The notes: generated by a model not told the origin, from the sequence alone. DNA of 64,000 nucleotides from Shewanella aestuarii (GCF_014647215.1 NZ_BMOT01000011.1:1-64000); one strand, 5' to 3'; shown: positions 1-8,477, counted from the first letter of the stretch. Numbers and translations are program-made.

Positions 1-60
1 TGGGTCTCACATTACCCGAAACAGGGAAGTATTTGTAAATTAGGTGGGTTTATTATCCAT

Positions 61-153
61 ACAAGGCGCTTAAACGGAACTAAAACAGTGGGTTACGTTT
101 CGCTTCGCTCCACATTATAACCCACAATTTTAGTCCGTTTAGCGCGGCGTTAG
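61..153 (+). repeat. Integron attC recombination site, copy 1
   Basis: This 93-bp site is identical to the copy at 812-904. It folds as expected of an attC. The outer arm GCGCTTAAACGG pairs with CCGTTTAGCGC leaving one unpaired T. The next arm ACTAAAA pairs with TTTTAGT after one unpaired A. GTGGGTTA then pairs with TAACCCAC around a loop of about 22 nt. Two single unpaired bases on one arm are the hallmark of attC folding. The right core GTTAGGT is at 149-155. The left core is degenerate (ATAC where copy 2 has TAAC). It closes a cassette that begins left of the window. Confidence 0.88.
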
Positions 154-900
154 GTATTTGGAGAAGTATGAATAATTACGCAACTTTAATCGGCCAAATG
201 CCAATTGATAACCATGCCATTGAGACGAAGTTATCGACGTGGAAAAAATATGAATTAGAGTTTCCAGATGTATGGGAACTCATCGAATCTTTATTTTCTA
301 GTCAACAAACTCTTAAGCTAAGTAGACTTGAATTAAAAGATATTGCTAAAAGTAAAGATTATAAAAAACTAATTGTTGCCACTATCCTTTGGGGTTATTC
401 ATCTGGTATGAGAGGTAACAATTTTTCTAAAATAGTAAAAAATATAGACAACATTGTTTGCCTGTTAGATGAAGCTAAAAATGGAGTTGAGAATTGGCAG
501 TCTCATTTTTCTAAGGTAAAAAAAATTAGTGGGCTAGGATTATCTACATATTCAAAATTTGTTTATTTTGTTGGCGGTAAAGTTGAAGGAAGCGAACCAT
601 TAATTTTAGATGTACGTGTCATTGATGCTATAAATACTGGATTATATCAGGAGTTTAATTGTGTCCGAAATATAACCTACACAAATGCTCCGACTATATA
701 TCCAGAATATTTAAAGGCTGCCAAACTGTTCTCTGCTAATTCCAATTGTTCAGCAGAGCAAGTTGAAATGTTTTTGTTTATGTTTGGTCAAAACCTCAAA
801 AAACATACCTAACAAGGCGCTTAAACGGAACTAAAACAGTGGGTTACGTTTCGCTTCGCTCCACATTATAACCCACAATTTTAGTCCGTTTAGCGCGGCG
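149..900 (+). mobile_element. Integron gene cassette (one ORF plus attC)
   Basis: Bounded by the right cores of two identical attC sites (GTTAGGT at 149 and GTTAGCT at 900), this 751-bp unit contains a single gene in the array direction with its stop codon touching the attC. That is the standard layout of an integron cassette. Base composition is visibly richer in A+T than the bio genes downstream, consistent with independent origin. Confidence 0.85.
168..812 (+). CDS. Cassette-encoded OGG-fold DNA glycosylase-like protein
   Basis: A 214-residue protein with no signal peptide. Residues 117-134 (core GLGLSTYSK) look like the helix-hairpin-helix of the HhH-GPD DNA glycosylase superfamily. They are followed at 145-155 by a stretch centred on LDVRV, which matches the position of the catalytic Asp (D148) after the HhH in OGG1/MutY-type enzymes. 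The position of the OGG1 catalytic Lys appears to be Ser or Thr, so base excision without lyase activity, or a non-enzymatic DNA-binding role, is possible. The start is supported by GGAG at 160-163. It lies alone in an integron cassette. The fold is inferred from motif spacing only. Related glycosylases act in DNA repair and, in at least one family (Brig1), in phage defence; function here is not shown. Confidence 0.6.
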   Translation: MNNYATLIGQMPIDNHAIETKLSTWKKYELEFPDVWELIESLFSSQQTLKLSRLELKDIAKSKDYKKLIVATILWGYSSGMRGNNFSKIVKNIDNIVCLLDEAKNGVENWQSHFSKVKKISGLGLSTYSKFVYFVGGKVEGSEPLILDVRVIDAINTGLYQEFNCVRNITYTNAPTIYPEYLKAAKLFSANSNCSAEQVEMFLFMFGQNLKKHT

Positions 901-904
901 TTAG
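812..904 (+). repeat. Integron attC recombination site, copy 2
   Basis: Identical over 93 bp to the site at 61-153, and shifted by exactly 751 bp, the length of one cassette. Left core CCTAAC overlaps the stop codon of the upstream gene (TAA at 810-812), and right core GTTAGCT lies at 900-906. Identity of neighbouring attC sites is typical of sedentary chromosomal integrons, where attC sites of one species are highly alike. The integrase gene is not in the window and should lie to the left, because cassettes read left to right here. Confidence 0.9.
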
Positions 905-925
905 CTGTATAGGGAAGTTTGGCAT

Positions 926-1483
926 ATGAAATCAATTTTTTTTATTTTCCTTTGTCTATTTTTTGTTTCTGAAGTGCAAGCCAAACGGTTGATTTTGGTT
1001 ACAAAGGTACTTTCAGAAGAAGTGGTGAAACGCAACTTTGATGGCAATGAAGATCCAAGATTAAAACCATTCCAACTAGAACACTCGAATGCTTGTGGTA
1101 TACAGTTTGTTGAGCTTTATGTTGAGAGCGTTTTAGATGGAAATTTCGATGAGCAAGTCATAGAAGCACATGTGATTATAGGCGAGTGGTGCGGACAACC
1201 ATTTAAACCATTTCAAGAGTATGTTGTAAGATTATTTGATAAAGAAGACTCAATCGTTTCAATACACCATACTCAATTAGATGGTTGGGAAGTGTTTAAT
1301 CTATACAGTATTAACAAGCTTTCAAATAACGAGCGGGCTTTAACTAAAGACTGGCATATTAAGCATTTTGATCATTTAACACCTTCAGTTATTAGTGACT
1401 ATAATGGCAGGCCAGTAATTAAAATAAATGACTTAAAGGCGTCGTATACAGCTAACACATATGAGCCTCCCGCCAGTCAATAG
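926..1483 (+). CDS. Small exported protein of unknown function (last cassette-like gene)
   Basis: A 185-residue protein with a clear N-terminal signal peptide (hydrophobic residues 4-18, likely cleavage after VQA at about residue 19), so it should be periplasmic or secreted. The mature part has two cysteines (C57 and C89) that could form a disulfide. I recognise no family. A ribosome-binding site (AGGGAAG, 909-915) precedes the ATG. The gene begins right after the attC at 812-904, as the next cassette would. However, no attC follows it, so it is either a terminal cassette that has lost its attC or flanking chromosome. The A+T-rich composition matches the first cassette more than the genes that follow. 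Confidence 0.65.
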   Translation: MKSIFFIFLCLFFVSEVQAKRLILVTKVLSEEVVKRNFDGNEDPRLKPFQLEHSNACGIQFVELYVESVLDGNFDEQVIEAHVIIGEWCGQPFKPFQEYVVRLFDKEDSIVSIHHTQLDGWEVFNLYSINKLSNNERALTKDWHIKHFDHLTPSVISDYNGRPVIKINDLKASYTANTYEPPASQ

Positions 1484-1811
1484 ACGAGCCTAACTTATTT
1501 GACTGCTTTTGCAGTCAAATTAAAATCAATCAACAAATTCATCTACTTCGTCTGTCATTTAGCTGTCAAATCGTCGTGCTTTTAGAAATAGAAGCATGCA
1601 AACACAGATAGAGGCTGTTTAGTGTGAATTTTTAACAATAAAGCATGCTGTTAGACGCTTTATATCGCTTTGTAATATCAGAGGCACGATTAAATAACCC
1701 AAGATTTGGCTAAATACATTGCCTTTGAGCTCATTTAGTATACCGTTGACCTCCCTTCGTTTTGTCATTTATCAAAGATACCTGGCTGAGCGCCAATTAT
1801 TAGGCAGCCAA
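1484..1811. other. Intergenic stretch at the integron end
   Basis: Apart from the hairpin at 1497-1520 I see no gene. CCTAAC at 1488-1493 and GTTAGAC at 1650-1656 resemble attC core boxes, but the intervening arms do not pair, so a third attC is not supported. The junction between integron array and conserved chromosome probably lies here. Confidence 0.5.
1497..1520 (+). terminator. Hairpin after the last cassette-like gene
   Basis: ATTTGACTGC, loop TTTT, GCAGTCAAAT: perfect 10-bp arms 14 nt after the stop codon at 1483. The run of T after it is poor, so it could be a weak intrinsic terminator. It also sits where an attC would be expected. Confidence 0.5.
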
Positions 1812-2462
1812 ATGACAAATCTACGCTTACGCTATCAAACCGTTGAGTTTGGTAATACAGATATTCACCTTTGTACTCTTCGCGATAATCAAGAATTTGA
1901 TGACCCCCAAGGCATAGCTGAAAAGCTGGGTATTTCGTCTGCGACTTGGCCGATATTTGGCATTGTCTGGCCTTCAAGTTTAGTGCTAGCGCATTATATT
2001 TCAGATTACGATACAGGCACAAAAAGGATTCTTGAAATCGGCTGTGGCATGGCATTAACCAGTTTAATGTTAAATAAAAAGCACGCCGATATCACAGCAA
2101 CGGATTATCATCCTGAGGTGGGTAAGTTTTTGCTTCGAAATACGGTGTTGAATCAAGATAAACCGATTGCATACCAACAAACTGATTGGGCAAACCATGA
2201 TGACAGTTTAGGTTTGTTTGATTTGATTATTGGTAGTGATCTGCTTTACGAAGATGAGCATGTTGAATTATTGGCAAACTTTATTAATGATCATGCCAAA
2301 CCACACTGTGAAATGATTTTGGTTGATCCAGGTAGAGGCAATAAAAACAAACTGAGTCATAAAATGATTGAGTTTGGTTTTAGCTCAGTGCATTTGAAGC
2401 CTGTTCATACTGAATATCTTATCAATCCCTTTAAAGGGCATATTCTCAAATTTGTGCGGTAA
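1812..2462 (+). CDS. Class I SAM-dependent methyltransferase (METTL-like)
   Basis: A 216-residue protein with the Rossmann methyltransferase motif ILEIGCG (SAM-binding loop). It also has an acidic post-motif in the TDYHPE stretch and a late motif DLIIGSDLLYEDEH typical of the METTL21/METTL23/ETF-beta-lysine methyltransferase-like group, whose members modify protein side chains. The substrate cannot be told from sequence. I chose the ATG at 1812 over an upstream in-frame TTG at 1719 because the extra 31 residues look like translated intergenic sequence. It stands alone between the integron end and a gene-poor stretch. Confidence 0.75.
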   Translation: MTNLRLRYQTVEFGNTDIHLCTLRDNQEFDDPQGIAEKLGISSATWPIFGIVWPSSLVLAHYISDYDTGTKRILEIGCGMALTSLMLNKKHADITATDYHPEVGKFLLRNTVLNQDKPIAYQQTDWANHDDSLGLFDLIIGSDLLYEDEHVELLANFINDHAKPHCEMILVDPGRGNKNKLSHKMIEFGFSSVHLKPVHTEYLINPFKGHILKFVR

Positions 2463-2765
2463 TTTGAAGCTGCCTTTGTTCTAATAAGCTCGATGCCCTA
2501 AGCGTATTGGCCAAGATTTTTTGGTTTCAAATGCCGGTTTGCTATTCCTGATGTTGGCTTGAAGGGAGTTTGATTAAGTCATATTTAGCTGAGGGGAGAT
2601 TGATAATAAGTACCAATGAAGAATTGGATTAGTAAGTTAACCAGCTTGGTATCTGTTTAGAAATGGAGTCTATTCGAGGTAAAGGTTTATAAAAAATACC
2701 TGCTAAACCACTTTAATCTGCAACAGTTTGAACTTGCTCGAACTCTCATGCAGACATAATGACGG
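2463..2765. other. Intergenic stretch, nothing recognised
   Basis: About 300 bp between the convergent methyltransferase gene and the small membrane protein gene downstream of bioA. I see no credible ORF with a ribosome-binding site, no strong hairpin and no repeat. Confidence 0.5.
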
Positions 2766-3065
2766 TCATCCAGGCGTGTGCTCGCACCTAGCTAACGGGT
2801 AATTATAACTGCCACCTTTATCAAGGCAGTGGTCAACTTGCCAAAATTCCGTTTGGCGAAATACGATTTGTAGAATCAGACTCACCATAAAAAACACACA
2901 TGTTTTAAAGAAAAGAGGGCGGCGTTTTTTCACTAAGCTCCAGATCAGCCCCATTAAGGCCATCAAAGAAGCGATAGGTAAAAACAGCAATAAAGCGCTT
3001 TGTACAGCAAGCATGTCAATTAACCTTAAATTTTCATTTTTTACACGGGTTGGACATTTTACCAT
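2766..3065 (-). CDS. Small membrane protein translationally coupled to bioA
   Basis: A 99-residue protein with two predicted membrane segments (about residues 20-44 and 52-68) and a short C-terminal tail containing a Cys-Leu-Asp-x-Gly-Gly...Cys pattern that could form a disulfide outside the membrane. Its ATG overlaps the bioA stop codon in a TGATG arrangement, so it is probably translated from the bioA message. I do not recognise the family. A second Met at residue 18 is an alternative start, but the overlap favours the first. Confidence 0.6.
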   Translation of the reverse strand: MVKCPTRVKNENLRLIDMLAVQSALLLFLPIASLMALMGLIWSLVKKRRPLFFKTCVFFMVSLILQIVFRQTEFWQVDHCLDKGGSYNYPLARCEHTPG

Positions 3066-4483
3066 CAGCCATGGCTAATGAACTCAGCATCTGAATGTAT
3101 TTGTGGCGCTGTAATACTGGCAGCGACCTGTTTCATTGCTGTGGTGAGCTGGGTTAGTTCATCAGTGCTAATGATGTAGGGCGGCATGATATAGATTAAA
3201 TTACTGAAGGGTCTTATCCATACGCCTTGCGCAATAAAAGCCTGTTGTAATTCAGCGGTATTGACTGTGTGGTGCATTTCAATCACGCCTACACCACCTA
3301 ACACGCGCACATCTTTGACCTGTTCAAATGCAATTGCCTCGGCGAGCTCTGCTATCATTTGAGTTTCAATGCTAGCGATTTGTGTTGGCCATAGCTGCTG
3401 ATTAATTAATTGTAAGCTGGCGGTGGCGGCTGTACAGGCAAGGGGATTAGCCATAAAAGTAGGGCCGTGCATAAACACGCCTGCTGGCGAGTCACTAATG
3501 CCTTTGGCGACCTCATCGCTGCACATAGTGGCGGCAAGGCTGATGTATCCACCCGTTAATGCTTTGCCTAAGCACAGTAAATCGGGCTGAATATTAGCAT
3601 GCTCATAGGCAAATAACTTTCCGGTTCTGCCAAATCCTGTGGCTATTTCATCTAAAATAAGCAACACGTCGTAGTCATCACACAATTGACGGAGTTTAGT
3701 TAAATAGGCGGGCGAATAAAACCGCATGCCGCCAGCACCTTGCATGATGGGTTCGATAATAATCGCGGCCACTTGCTGATGATGAGTTGCAAAAGCATGG
3801 ATTAACGCATCAAGATCGGCTTTATCTAGGGTGTTATTCGCATCTTCTGCGCTTGTTTGTAAGGGACTAAAACCAAATGGTGTTTGCGGGGCAGGAATAA
3901 ACACTTGTTTGGTGACGTTATCACCAAACATAGTGTGCATGCCGCCATCAGGGTCGCACACACTCATGGCGGCAAAGGTGTCGCCATGATATCCACGTTT
4001 CACCGTCATAATTTTTTGTTTGGCGGGTTTGTTTCGGCCCTGCCAGTATTGCAATGCCATTTTTAAAGCCACTTCAACAGCTATTGACCCCGAGTCTGCT
4101 AAAAACACTTTGGTGAGTGCCGGGCAGGTCATATTCACTAGGGCTTTACTGAGATCAATTGCCGGTTTATGGGTGATACCGCCAAACATAACATGGCTGA
4201 GTTGATGCAGTTGCTGTTGCATTGCGGTGATAATTTCTGGGTGACCGTAGCCGTGCACACATGCCCACCATGAACTGGTGCCATCAATAACGTTTCGGCC
4301 ATCATCGAGGGTTAACTGACAACCTTGTCCCGATACCACACCTTGGGTTGCAATGGGTTGAGTCATTGATGTGTAGGGATGCCAGATATGCTGACGATCA
4401 AAAGCGTAGTCAATGGCGGGATCCGTTACTGAAGGCATGCCCTGTGGAGAAACTGCAGGTTGTAAAAAACTCGAATTGCTCAT
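3065..4483 (-). CDS. bioA: Adenosylmethionine-8-amino-7-oxononanoate aminotransferase BioA
   Basis: Converts 8-amino-7-oxononanoate to 7,8-diaminononanoate using S-adenosylmethionine as amino donor, in the biotin pathway. The 472-residue protein carries the class III aminotransferase signature: D278 in LLILDEIATGFGRTGK binds the cofactor ring nitrogen, and K307 in CLGKALTGG should form the Schiff base with PLP. WHPYTSM near residue 34 and SSWWACVHGYGHP near 70 are BioA substrate-site motifs. It is divergent from bioB across a 98-bp gap containing a candidate BirA operator, as in enteric bacteria. Confidence 0.96.
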   Translation of the reverse strand: MSNSSFLQPAVSPQGMPSVTDPAIDYAFDRQHIWHPYTSMTQPIATQGVVSGQGCQLTLDDGRNVIDGTSSWWACVHGYGHPEIITAMQQQLHQLSHVMFGGITHKPAIDLSKALVNMTCPALTKVFLADSGSIAVEVALKMALQYWQGRNKPAKQKIMTVKRGYHGDTFAAMSVCDPDGGMHTMFGDNVTKQVFIPAPQTPFGFSPLQTSAEDANNTLDKADLDALIHAFATHHQQVAAIIIEPIMQGAGGMRFYSPAYLTKLRQLCDDYDVLLILDEIATGFGRTGKLFAYEHANIQPDLLCLGKALTGGYISLAATMCSDEVAKGISDSPAGVFMHGPTFMANPLACTAATASLQLINQQLWPTQIASIETQMIAELAEAIAFEQVKDVRVLGGVGVIEMHHTVNTAELQQAFIAQGVWIRPFSNLIYIMPPYIISTDELTQLTTAMKQVAASITAPQIHSDAEFISHG

Positions 4484-4494
4484 AAAATAACCAT

Positions 4495-4527
4495 TAGTAA
4501 AGTTTGTGGTGTGTGCTGCGTTGACAG
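4495..4527. promoter_or_regulatory. Candidate BirA (biotin repressor) operator
   Basis: Half sites TAGTAAAGT and CGTTGACAG face each other across exactly 15 bp in the gap between divergent bioA and bioB. The recalled proteobacterial BirA consensus is TTGTMAACC-N14/15-GGTTKACAA; the halves match at 6/9 and 7/9. Position and spacing support the call, but the sequence match is partial. Confidence 0.5.
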
Positions 4528-4548
4528 TTTACGGGCTACAGGTATCCT
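4521..4548 (+). promoter_or_regulatory. Candidate bioB promoter
   Basis: A -35 box TTGACA (4521-4526), 16-bp spacer and -10 box TATCCT (4543-4548) lie 34 bp before the bioB start. The -35 box is inside the right half of the candidate BirA operator, which would let the repressor block it. Confidence 0.55.
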
Positions 4549-4581
4549 AGCCAACATAAAATCAAAATAAAGGAATGATCC

Positions 4582-5634
4582 ATGTCGTTAGCTGAAGTTC
4601 GCCATGATTGGCAAAAAGCAGAAATTGAAGCGTTATTTGCACTGCCAATGAATGACTTACTATTTAAAGCTCATAGTATTCATCGTGAAAGCTTTGATCC
4701 TAACGAAGTGCAGATCAGCCGTTTATTGTCGATTAAGACCGGTGCTTGCCCTGAAGATTGTAAATATTGTCCTCAAAGTGCGCGTTATGATACCGGCCTT
4801 GAAAAAGAACGTTTATTAGAAATCGAAAAAGTTATCACCGAGGCGAAAAGTGCTAAAGCCGCTGGCGCTTCGCGTTTTTGTATGGGCGCAGCATGGCGTA
4901 ATCCCCGTGAGCGTGACATGCCTTATTTAACCCAAATGGTAAAAGACGTTAGAGCCTTAGGCATGGAAACCTGTATGACCTTAGGCATGTTATCTAAAGA
5001 GCAATCTGATCAATTAGCCGAAGCAGGTTTAGATTATTACAACCACAATTTAGACACATCACCTGAGTATTATGGCGATGTCATTACCACCCGTACTTAT
5101 CAAAATCGCATTGATACCTTAACTAATGTACGCGCATCAGGTATGAAAGTCTGTTCTGGTGGCATTGTGGGTATGGGCGAGCAAGCGTCTGATCGCGCAG
5201 GTTTATTACAGCAGTTAGCAAATTTAGCGCAGCACCCAGATTCAGTGCCGATCAATATGTTAGTTAAAGTGGCAGGCACGCCATTTGAAAAAATTGATGA
5301 TTTAGATCCACTTGAGTTTGTACGTACTATTGCGGTAGCGCGTATCATTATGCCGAAATCTCGGGTACGTTTATCGGCGGGGCGCGAAAACATGAGTGAT
5401 GAGCTGCAGTCGATGTGTTTCTTTGCTGGCGCAAACTCGATTTTCTACGGCTGTAAATTGTTAACCACGCCGAACCCTGAAGAAAACGACGATATGAGTT
5501 TATTTAAGCGTTTAGGCTTACATCCTGAGCAAGGCCCTGTTGCCAATATTGATCAAGATAGCCAGATAGTGGCTAAAGCCAGCGCCCAAAAAGATAAAGC
5601 GACTAAACAGTTTTATGATGCTGCGGCTTTATAA
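4582..5634 (+). CDS. bioB: Biotin synthase BioB
   Basis: Radical SAM enzyme that inserts sulfur into dethiobiotin to make biotin, the last step of the pathway. The radical SAM cluster motif is C56-x3-C60-x2-C63. The C-terminal half carries [15 protein letters not shown], with the Arg that binds the auxiliary [2Fe-2S] cluster. The 350-residue length is normal. The ribosome-binding site AAGGAA stands just before the ATG. It heads bioB-bioF-bioC-bioD. Confidence 0.97.
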   Translation: MSLAEVRHDWQKAEIEALFALPMNDLLFKAHSIHRESFDPNEVQISRLLSIKTGACPEDCKYCPQSARYDTGLEKERLLEIEKVITEAKSAKAAGASRFCMGAAWRNPRERDMPYLTQMVKDVRALGMETCMTLGMLSKEQSDQLAEAGLDYYNHNLDTSPEYYGDVITTRTYQNRIDTLTNVRASGMKVCSGGIVGMGEQASDRAGLLQQLANLAQHPDSVPINMLVKVAGTPFEKIDDLDPLEFVRTIAVARIIMPKSRVRLSAGRENMSDELQSMCFFAGANSIFYGCKLLTTPNPEENDDMSLFKRLGLHPEQGPVANIDQDSQIVAKASAQKDKATKQFYDAAAL

Positions 5635-5725
5635 ACATTTTTCCAGCTTGAATAGGCATGGCTGTTATTTGCGATGATATTAAATTGCCATCGCATTCAG
5701 TTAACCATCATAAATTGGCAGAGTA

Positions 5726-6877
5726 ATGGCGCATCCTCTTACTGAGAAAATCACCCAACAATTAACCCAGCAGCAGGCCAGTGGCTTGCTGCGTCAACGT
5801 AAATTGTTAGGCTCTGGCACTGATAATCACCCTGTTAATTTTGACTTTAGCCACAATGATTATCTTGGCTTAGCCTCATCAACTGAATTAGCCCAAGCTC
5901 TTTATCAAGGCGCATTAACCTATGGGGTTGGCAGCAAAGCCTCGCCTCTGGTCAGTGGTTATGGCGAAGCACATCAGCTGCTGGAACAAAAGTTATGCGC
6001 TATAACAGGTCATCAAGCCTGCATGTTGTTTTGTTCAGGATTTAGTGCCAACAGCACACTGATGAAGACCTTATTTGATAGTACTGATGTGGTGATAGCC
6101 GACAAGCTAGTTCATGCCTCTATTATTGATGGCCTTGTTGATAGTGGTGCCAAATTAGCCCGTTATCTTCATAATGATATAGACAGTGCCGAGCGCCTTT
6201 TAGCCAAACATCCAAACAATGTGCTGATCACCGAAAGTGTGTTCAGCATGGATGGTGATAGCGCCCCCATCAATGCATTAAGTGCGCTTTGTCAGCAATA
6301 TAATAGCTGGCTGATTGTTGATGATGCCCATGGCTTTGGCGTGGTGGACCCTCATGGTTCAGCGGCTATTACCGCCAAACAAGTTGATATTCAAGTAGTG
6401 ACCTTTGGTAAAGCCTTAGGCTGCCAAGGCGCGGCTATTTTGGCTAGTCAGGATGTGATTGATTTTTTAGTGGCCAATGCGCGTCATTATATCTATTCGA
6501 CCGCATTGTCTCCGGCTAATGCCTACCTGGCGTATGCTGCCATCGAGTTGATCCAGAAATCACCTCATTTACCGTCTCAGCTTAATGACAACATCACCTT
6601 ATTCAGAACCTTAGCATCGCAAGCGGGAATTAACTTAACGGCCTCGCAAACGGCGATTCAGCCGATCATTATTGGTGATAATGCATTAACCATGATGGTG
6701 GCAGAATCACTGGCTCAAAAAGGCTTTAAGGTTGGGGCGATACGCTCACCCACAGTGCCTGTTGGCAGTGCAAGACTGCGTATTACGCTCAATGCTAAGC
6801 ATACATCATTACAGATCAACCAACTGGTAACCCAGCTCGCTTTGTTATTAATAGACCAGCCAATTGAGAATCCATAG
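5726..6877 (+). CDS. bioF: 8-amino-7-oxononanoate synthase BioF
   Basis: PLP enzyme that condenses pimeloyl-ACP (or -CoA) with alanine to 8-amino-7-oxononanoate. The 383-residue protein has the alpha-oxoamine synthase motifs: FDFSHNDYLGLA near residue 39, DDAHGFGV at 199-206, and TFGKALG with the PLP Lys at K229. It is 91 bp after bioB, and its stop codon (6875-6877) abuts the bioC ATG with no gap, implying translational coupling. Confidence 0.96.
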   Translation: MAHPLTEKITQQLTQQQASGLLRQRKLLGSGTDNHPVNFDFSHNDYLGLASSTELAQALYQGALTYGVGSKASPLVSGYGEAHQLLEQKLCAITGHQACMLFCSGFSANSTLMKTLFDSTDVVIADKLVHASIIDGLVDSGAKLARYLHNDIDSAERLLAKHPNNVLITESVFSMDGDSAPINALSALCQQYNSWLIVDDAHGFGVVDPHGSAAITAKQVDIQVVTFGKALGCQGAAILASQDVIDFLVANARHYIYSTALSPANAYLAYAAIELIQKSPHLPSQLNDNITLFRTLASQAGINLTASQTAIQPIIIGDNALTMMVAESLAQKGFKVGAIRSPTVPVGSARLRITLNAKHTSLQINQLVTQLALLLIDQPIENP

Positions 6878-7642
6878 ATGTTAGATAAATCGGTTGCCGA
6901 TACCTTTTCCCATGCGGCCAGTCTTTATAAACAACATGATGTGTTACAGCGGATCACCGCCAAAACATTGCAGAGTAATGCCACATTAACAGGCCATCTG
7001 GCAGATATTGGTTGCGGACCTGGTACCTGTTTTAATGATTTTCCAGAGGTCTCAAACGTCACCGCAATAGATATTGCTGCTGGCATGCTAGAGCAGGTTA
7101 GCTTGAATTATCCTAAGTACTTAACCCTTAACTGTGATGCACAAGAGCTCATGTTAAGCGCCAATAGTGTTGACAGTGTGTACTCAAACCTTGCGCTGCA
7201 ATGGTGTGAAAGTTTCCCTAAAGCCGTTAATGAGATAGAGCGCGTGCTAGTTGCTAACGGTTTTTGTAATCTCGCCATCGTGGCCGATGGCAGTTTACCT
7301 GAGCTACAAACATTAGGTTTCAGAACTAACCAATTTGCCAGTATGCCGACTTTGTTAAGTGCATTTGGTGTTAAAGATGCTGCAACACCATTAAGCAGCA
7401 GCCGTTGGAAGGTGTTGCAGGCAAAAGTCGAAAAAGTCACCGTTTATTTTGATGATTTACGCAGTTTATTGTATTCAATTAAAGGTGTTGGTGCATCAGC
7501 GGGGCAGGCAGGTAGCCAATCGCGAGTGATGCTATCAAAATCCGCATGGCAAGAGCGGGTGTTATTAGCAAAAGGGCTTGCCACTGAAAAAGGGATTCCT
7601 TTGACCTATCACATTGCTTATATCCATGCGCAAAAAGGTTAA
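6878..7642 (+). CDS. bioC: Malonyl-ACP O-methyltransferase BioC
   Basis: Methylates the free carboxyl of malonyl-ACP so that fatty acid synthesis can build the pimeloyl chain. The 254-residue protein has the class I methyltransferase motif LADIGCGPGT (residues 41-50) and the later stretch SNLALQWCESFPKAVNEIERVL characteristic of BioC. It begins at the base after the bioF stop. No bioH is seen in the window, so the pimeloyl-ACP esterase must be encoded elsewhere. Confidence 0.92.
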   Translation: MLDKSVADTFSHAASLYKQHDVLQRITAKTLQSNATLTGHLADIGCGPGTCFNDFPEVSNVTAIDIAAGMLEQVSLNYPKYLTLNCDAQELMLSANSVDSVYSNLALQWCESFPKAVNEIERVLVANGFCNLAIVADGSLPELQTLGFRTNQFASMPTLLSAFGVKDAATPLSSSRWKVLQAKVEKVTVYFDDLRSLLYSIKGVGASAGQAGSQSRVMLSKSAWQERVLLAKGLATEKGIPLTYHIAYIHAQKG

Positions 7643-7690
7643 TTTTCGATAATGGTGTGTGTTTTACATTCTTTTTAAAGTAGGCAGATA

Positions 7691-8398
7691 ATGATTTACT
7701 TTGTGACGGGTACTGATACCGATAGCGGTAAAACCTTAATTTCTTCCGCGTTGCTTGCCTTAGCCCACGGCAATAAGTGTGGCTTTAAACCTATAGCATC
7801 GGGTTGCGAACCAACACCGGATGGGTTAAGAAACACCGATGCGCAAGCTTTGATGGCACAGTCAAACATGGGCTTGAGCTACCAACAAGTCAATCCTATT
7901 GCATTTGAACCTGCCATAGCACCGCATATAGCGGCTCAACAAAGCGCAACAGTGTTAGATGCCAAAGCGGTTGTAAGCCATCTGTTATCTACGCCGATGT
8001 TAACGGCTGATTTTGCATTAATCGAGGGCGCCGGAGGTTGGCGATTACCTTTAGGTCATCATCAGTATTTGTCGGACAGTGTTAAGCAACTGGATACATA
8101 TGTACAGACACATCGAGGCGAACGAGTGGGCGTTATTCTGGTTGTAGGGATGAAGCTAGGCTGTTTAAATCATGCCTTATTGACCCTACAAGCAATTGAA
8201 GGTGATGGCTTAAAGGTAGTGGGTTGGGTGGCAAATCAGGTGGATGCCAACATGAGTGAGATTGCCGCTAATTTGGCAAGCTTACAACAAATGATCACCG
8301 CCCCTTATTTAGGTTATGTGCCTTACTTAGTTCAACCTAGTGCTGAGCAAGCCGCAACATACTTAAGGTTTGATGCTATTAGCCTGGAAGGGAATTAA
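7691..8398 (+). CDS. bioD: Dethiobiotin synthetase BioD
   Basis: ATP-dependent carboxylase that closes the ureido ring of dethiobiotin from diaminononanoate and CO2. The P-loop variant GTDTDSGKT spans residues 7-15, and the second nucleotide/substrate motif IEGAGGWRLPL lies near residue 112. The 235-residue length is typical. It is the last gene of the bioBFCD operon and is followed at once by a strong hairpin. Confidence 0.95.
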   Translation: MIYFVTGTDTDSGKTLISSALLALAHGNKCGFKPIASGCEPTPDGLRNTDAQALMAQSNMGLSYQQVNPIAFEPAIAPHIAAQQSATVLDAKAVVSHLLSTPMLTADFALIEGAGGWRLPLGHHQYLSDSVKQLDTYVQTHRGERVGVILVVGMKLGCLNHALLTLQAIEGDGLKVVGWVANQVDANMSEIAANLASLQQMITAPYLGYVPYLVQPSAEQAATYLRFDAISLEGN

Positions 8399-8405
8399 AA
8401 ATACA

Positions 8406-8435
8406 AAAGGCTTAATCAGATTTGATTAAGCCTTT
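8406..8435. terminator. Bidirectional terminator between bioD and xthA
   Basis: AAAGGCTTAATCA, loop GATT, TGATTAAGCCTTT: 13-bp perfect arms. The A-run on the left and T-run on the right allow it to end both bioD (plus) and xthA (minus). Confidence 0.8.
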
Positions 8436-8477
8436 AACGTTGGCCTGGGCAGCATTCTTGTCTGTTTTGTCGCTGCT

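Noticed and set aside
1488..1656. Third attC site after the exported protein gene (CCTAAC ... GTTAGAC)
   Set aside because: Core-like boxes are present, but the arms between them are not complementary and the length (169 bp) exceeds that of the two real sites nearby.
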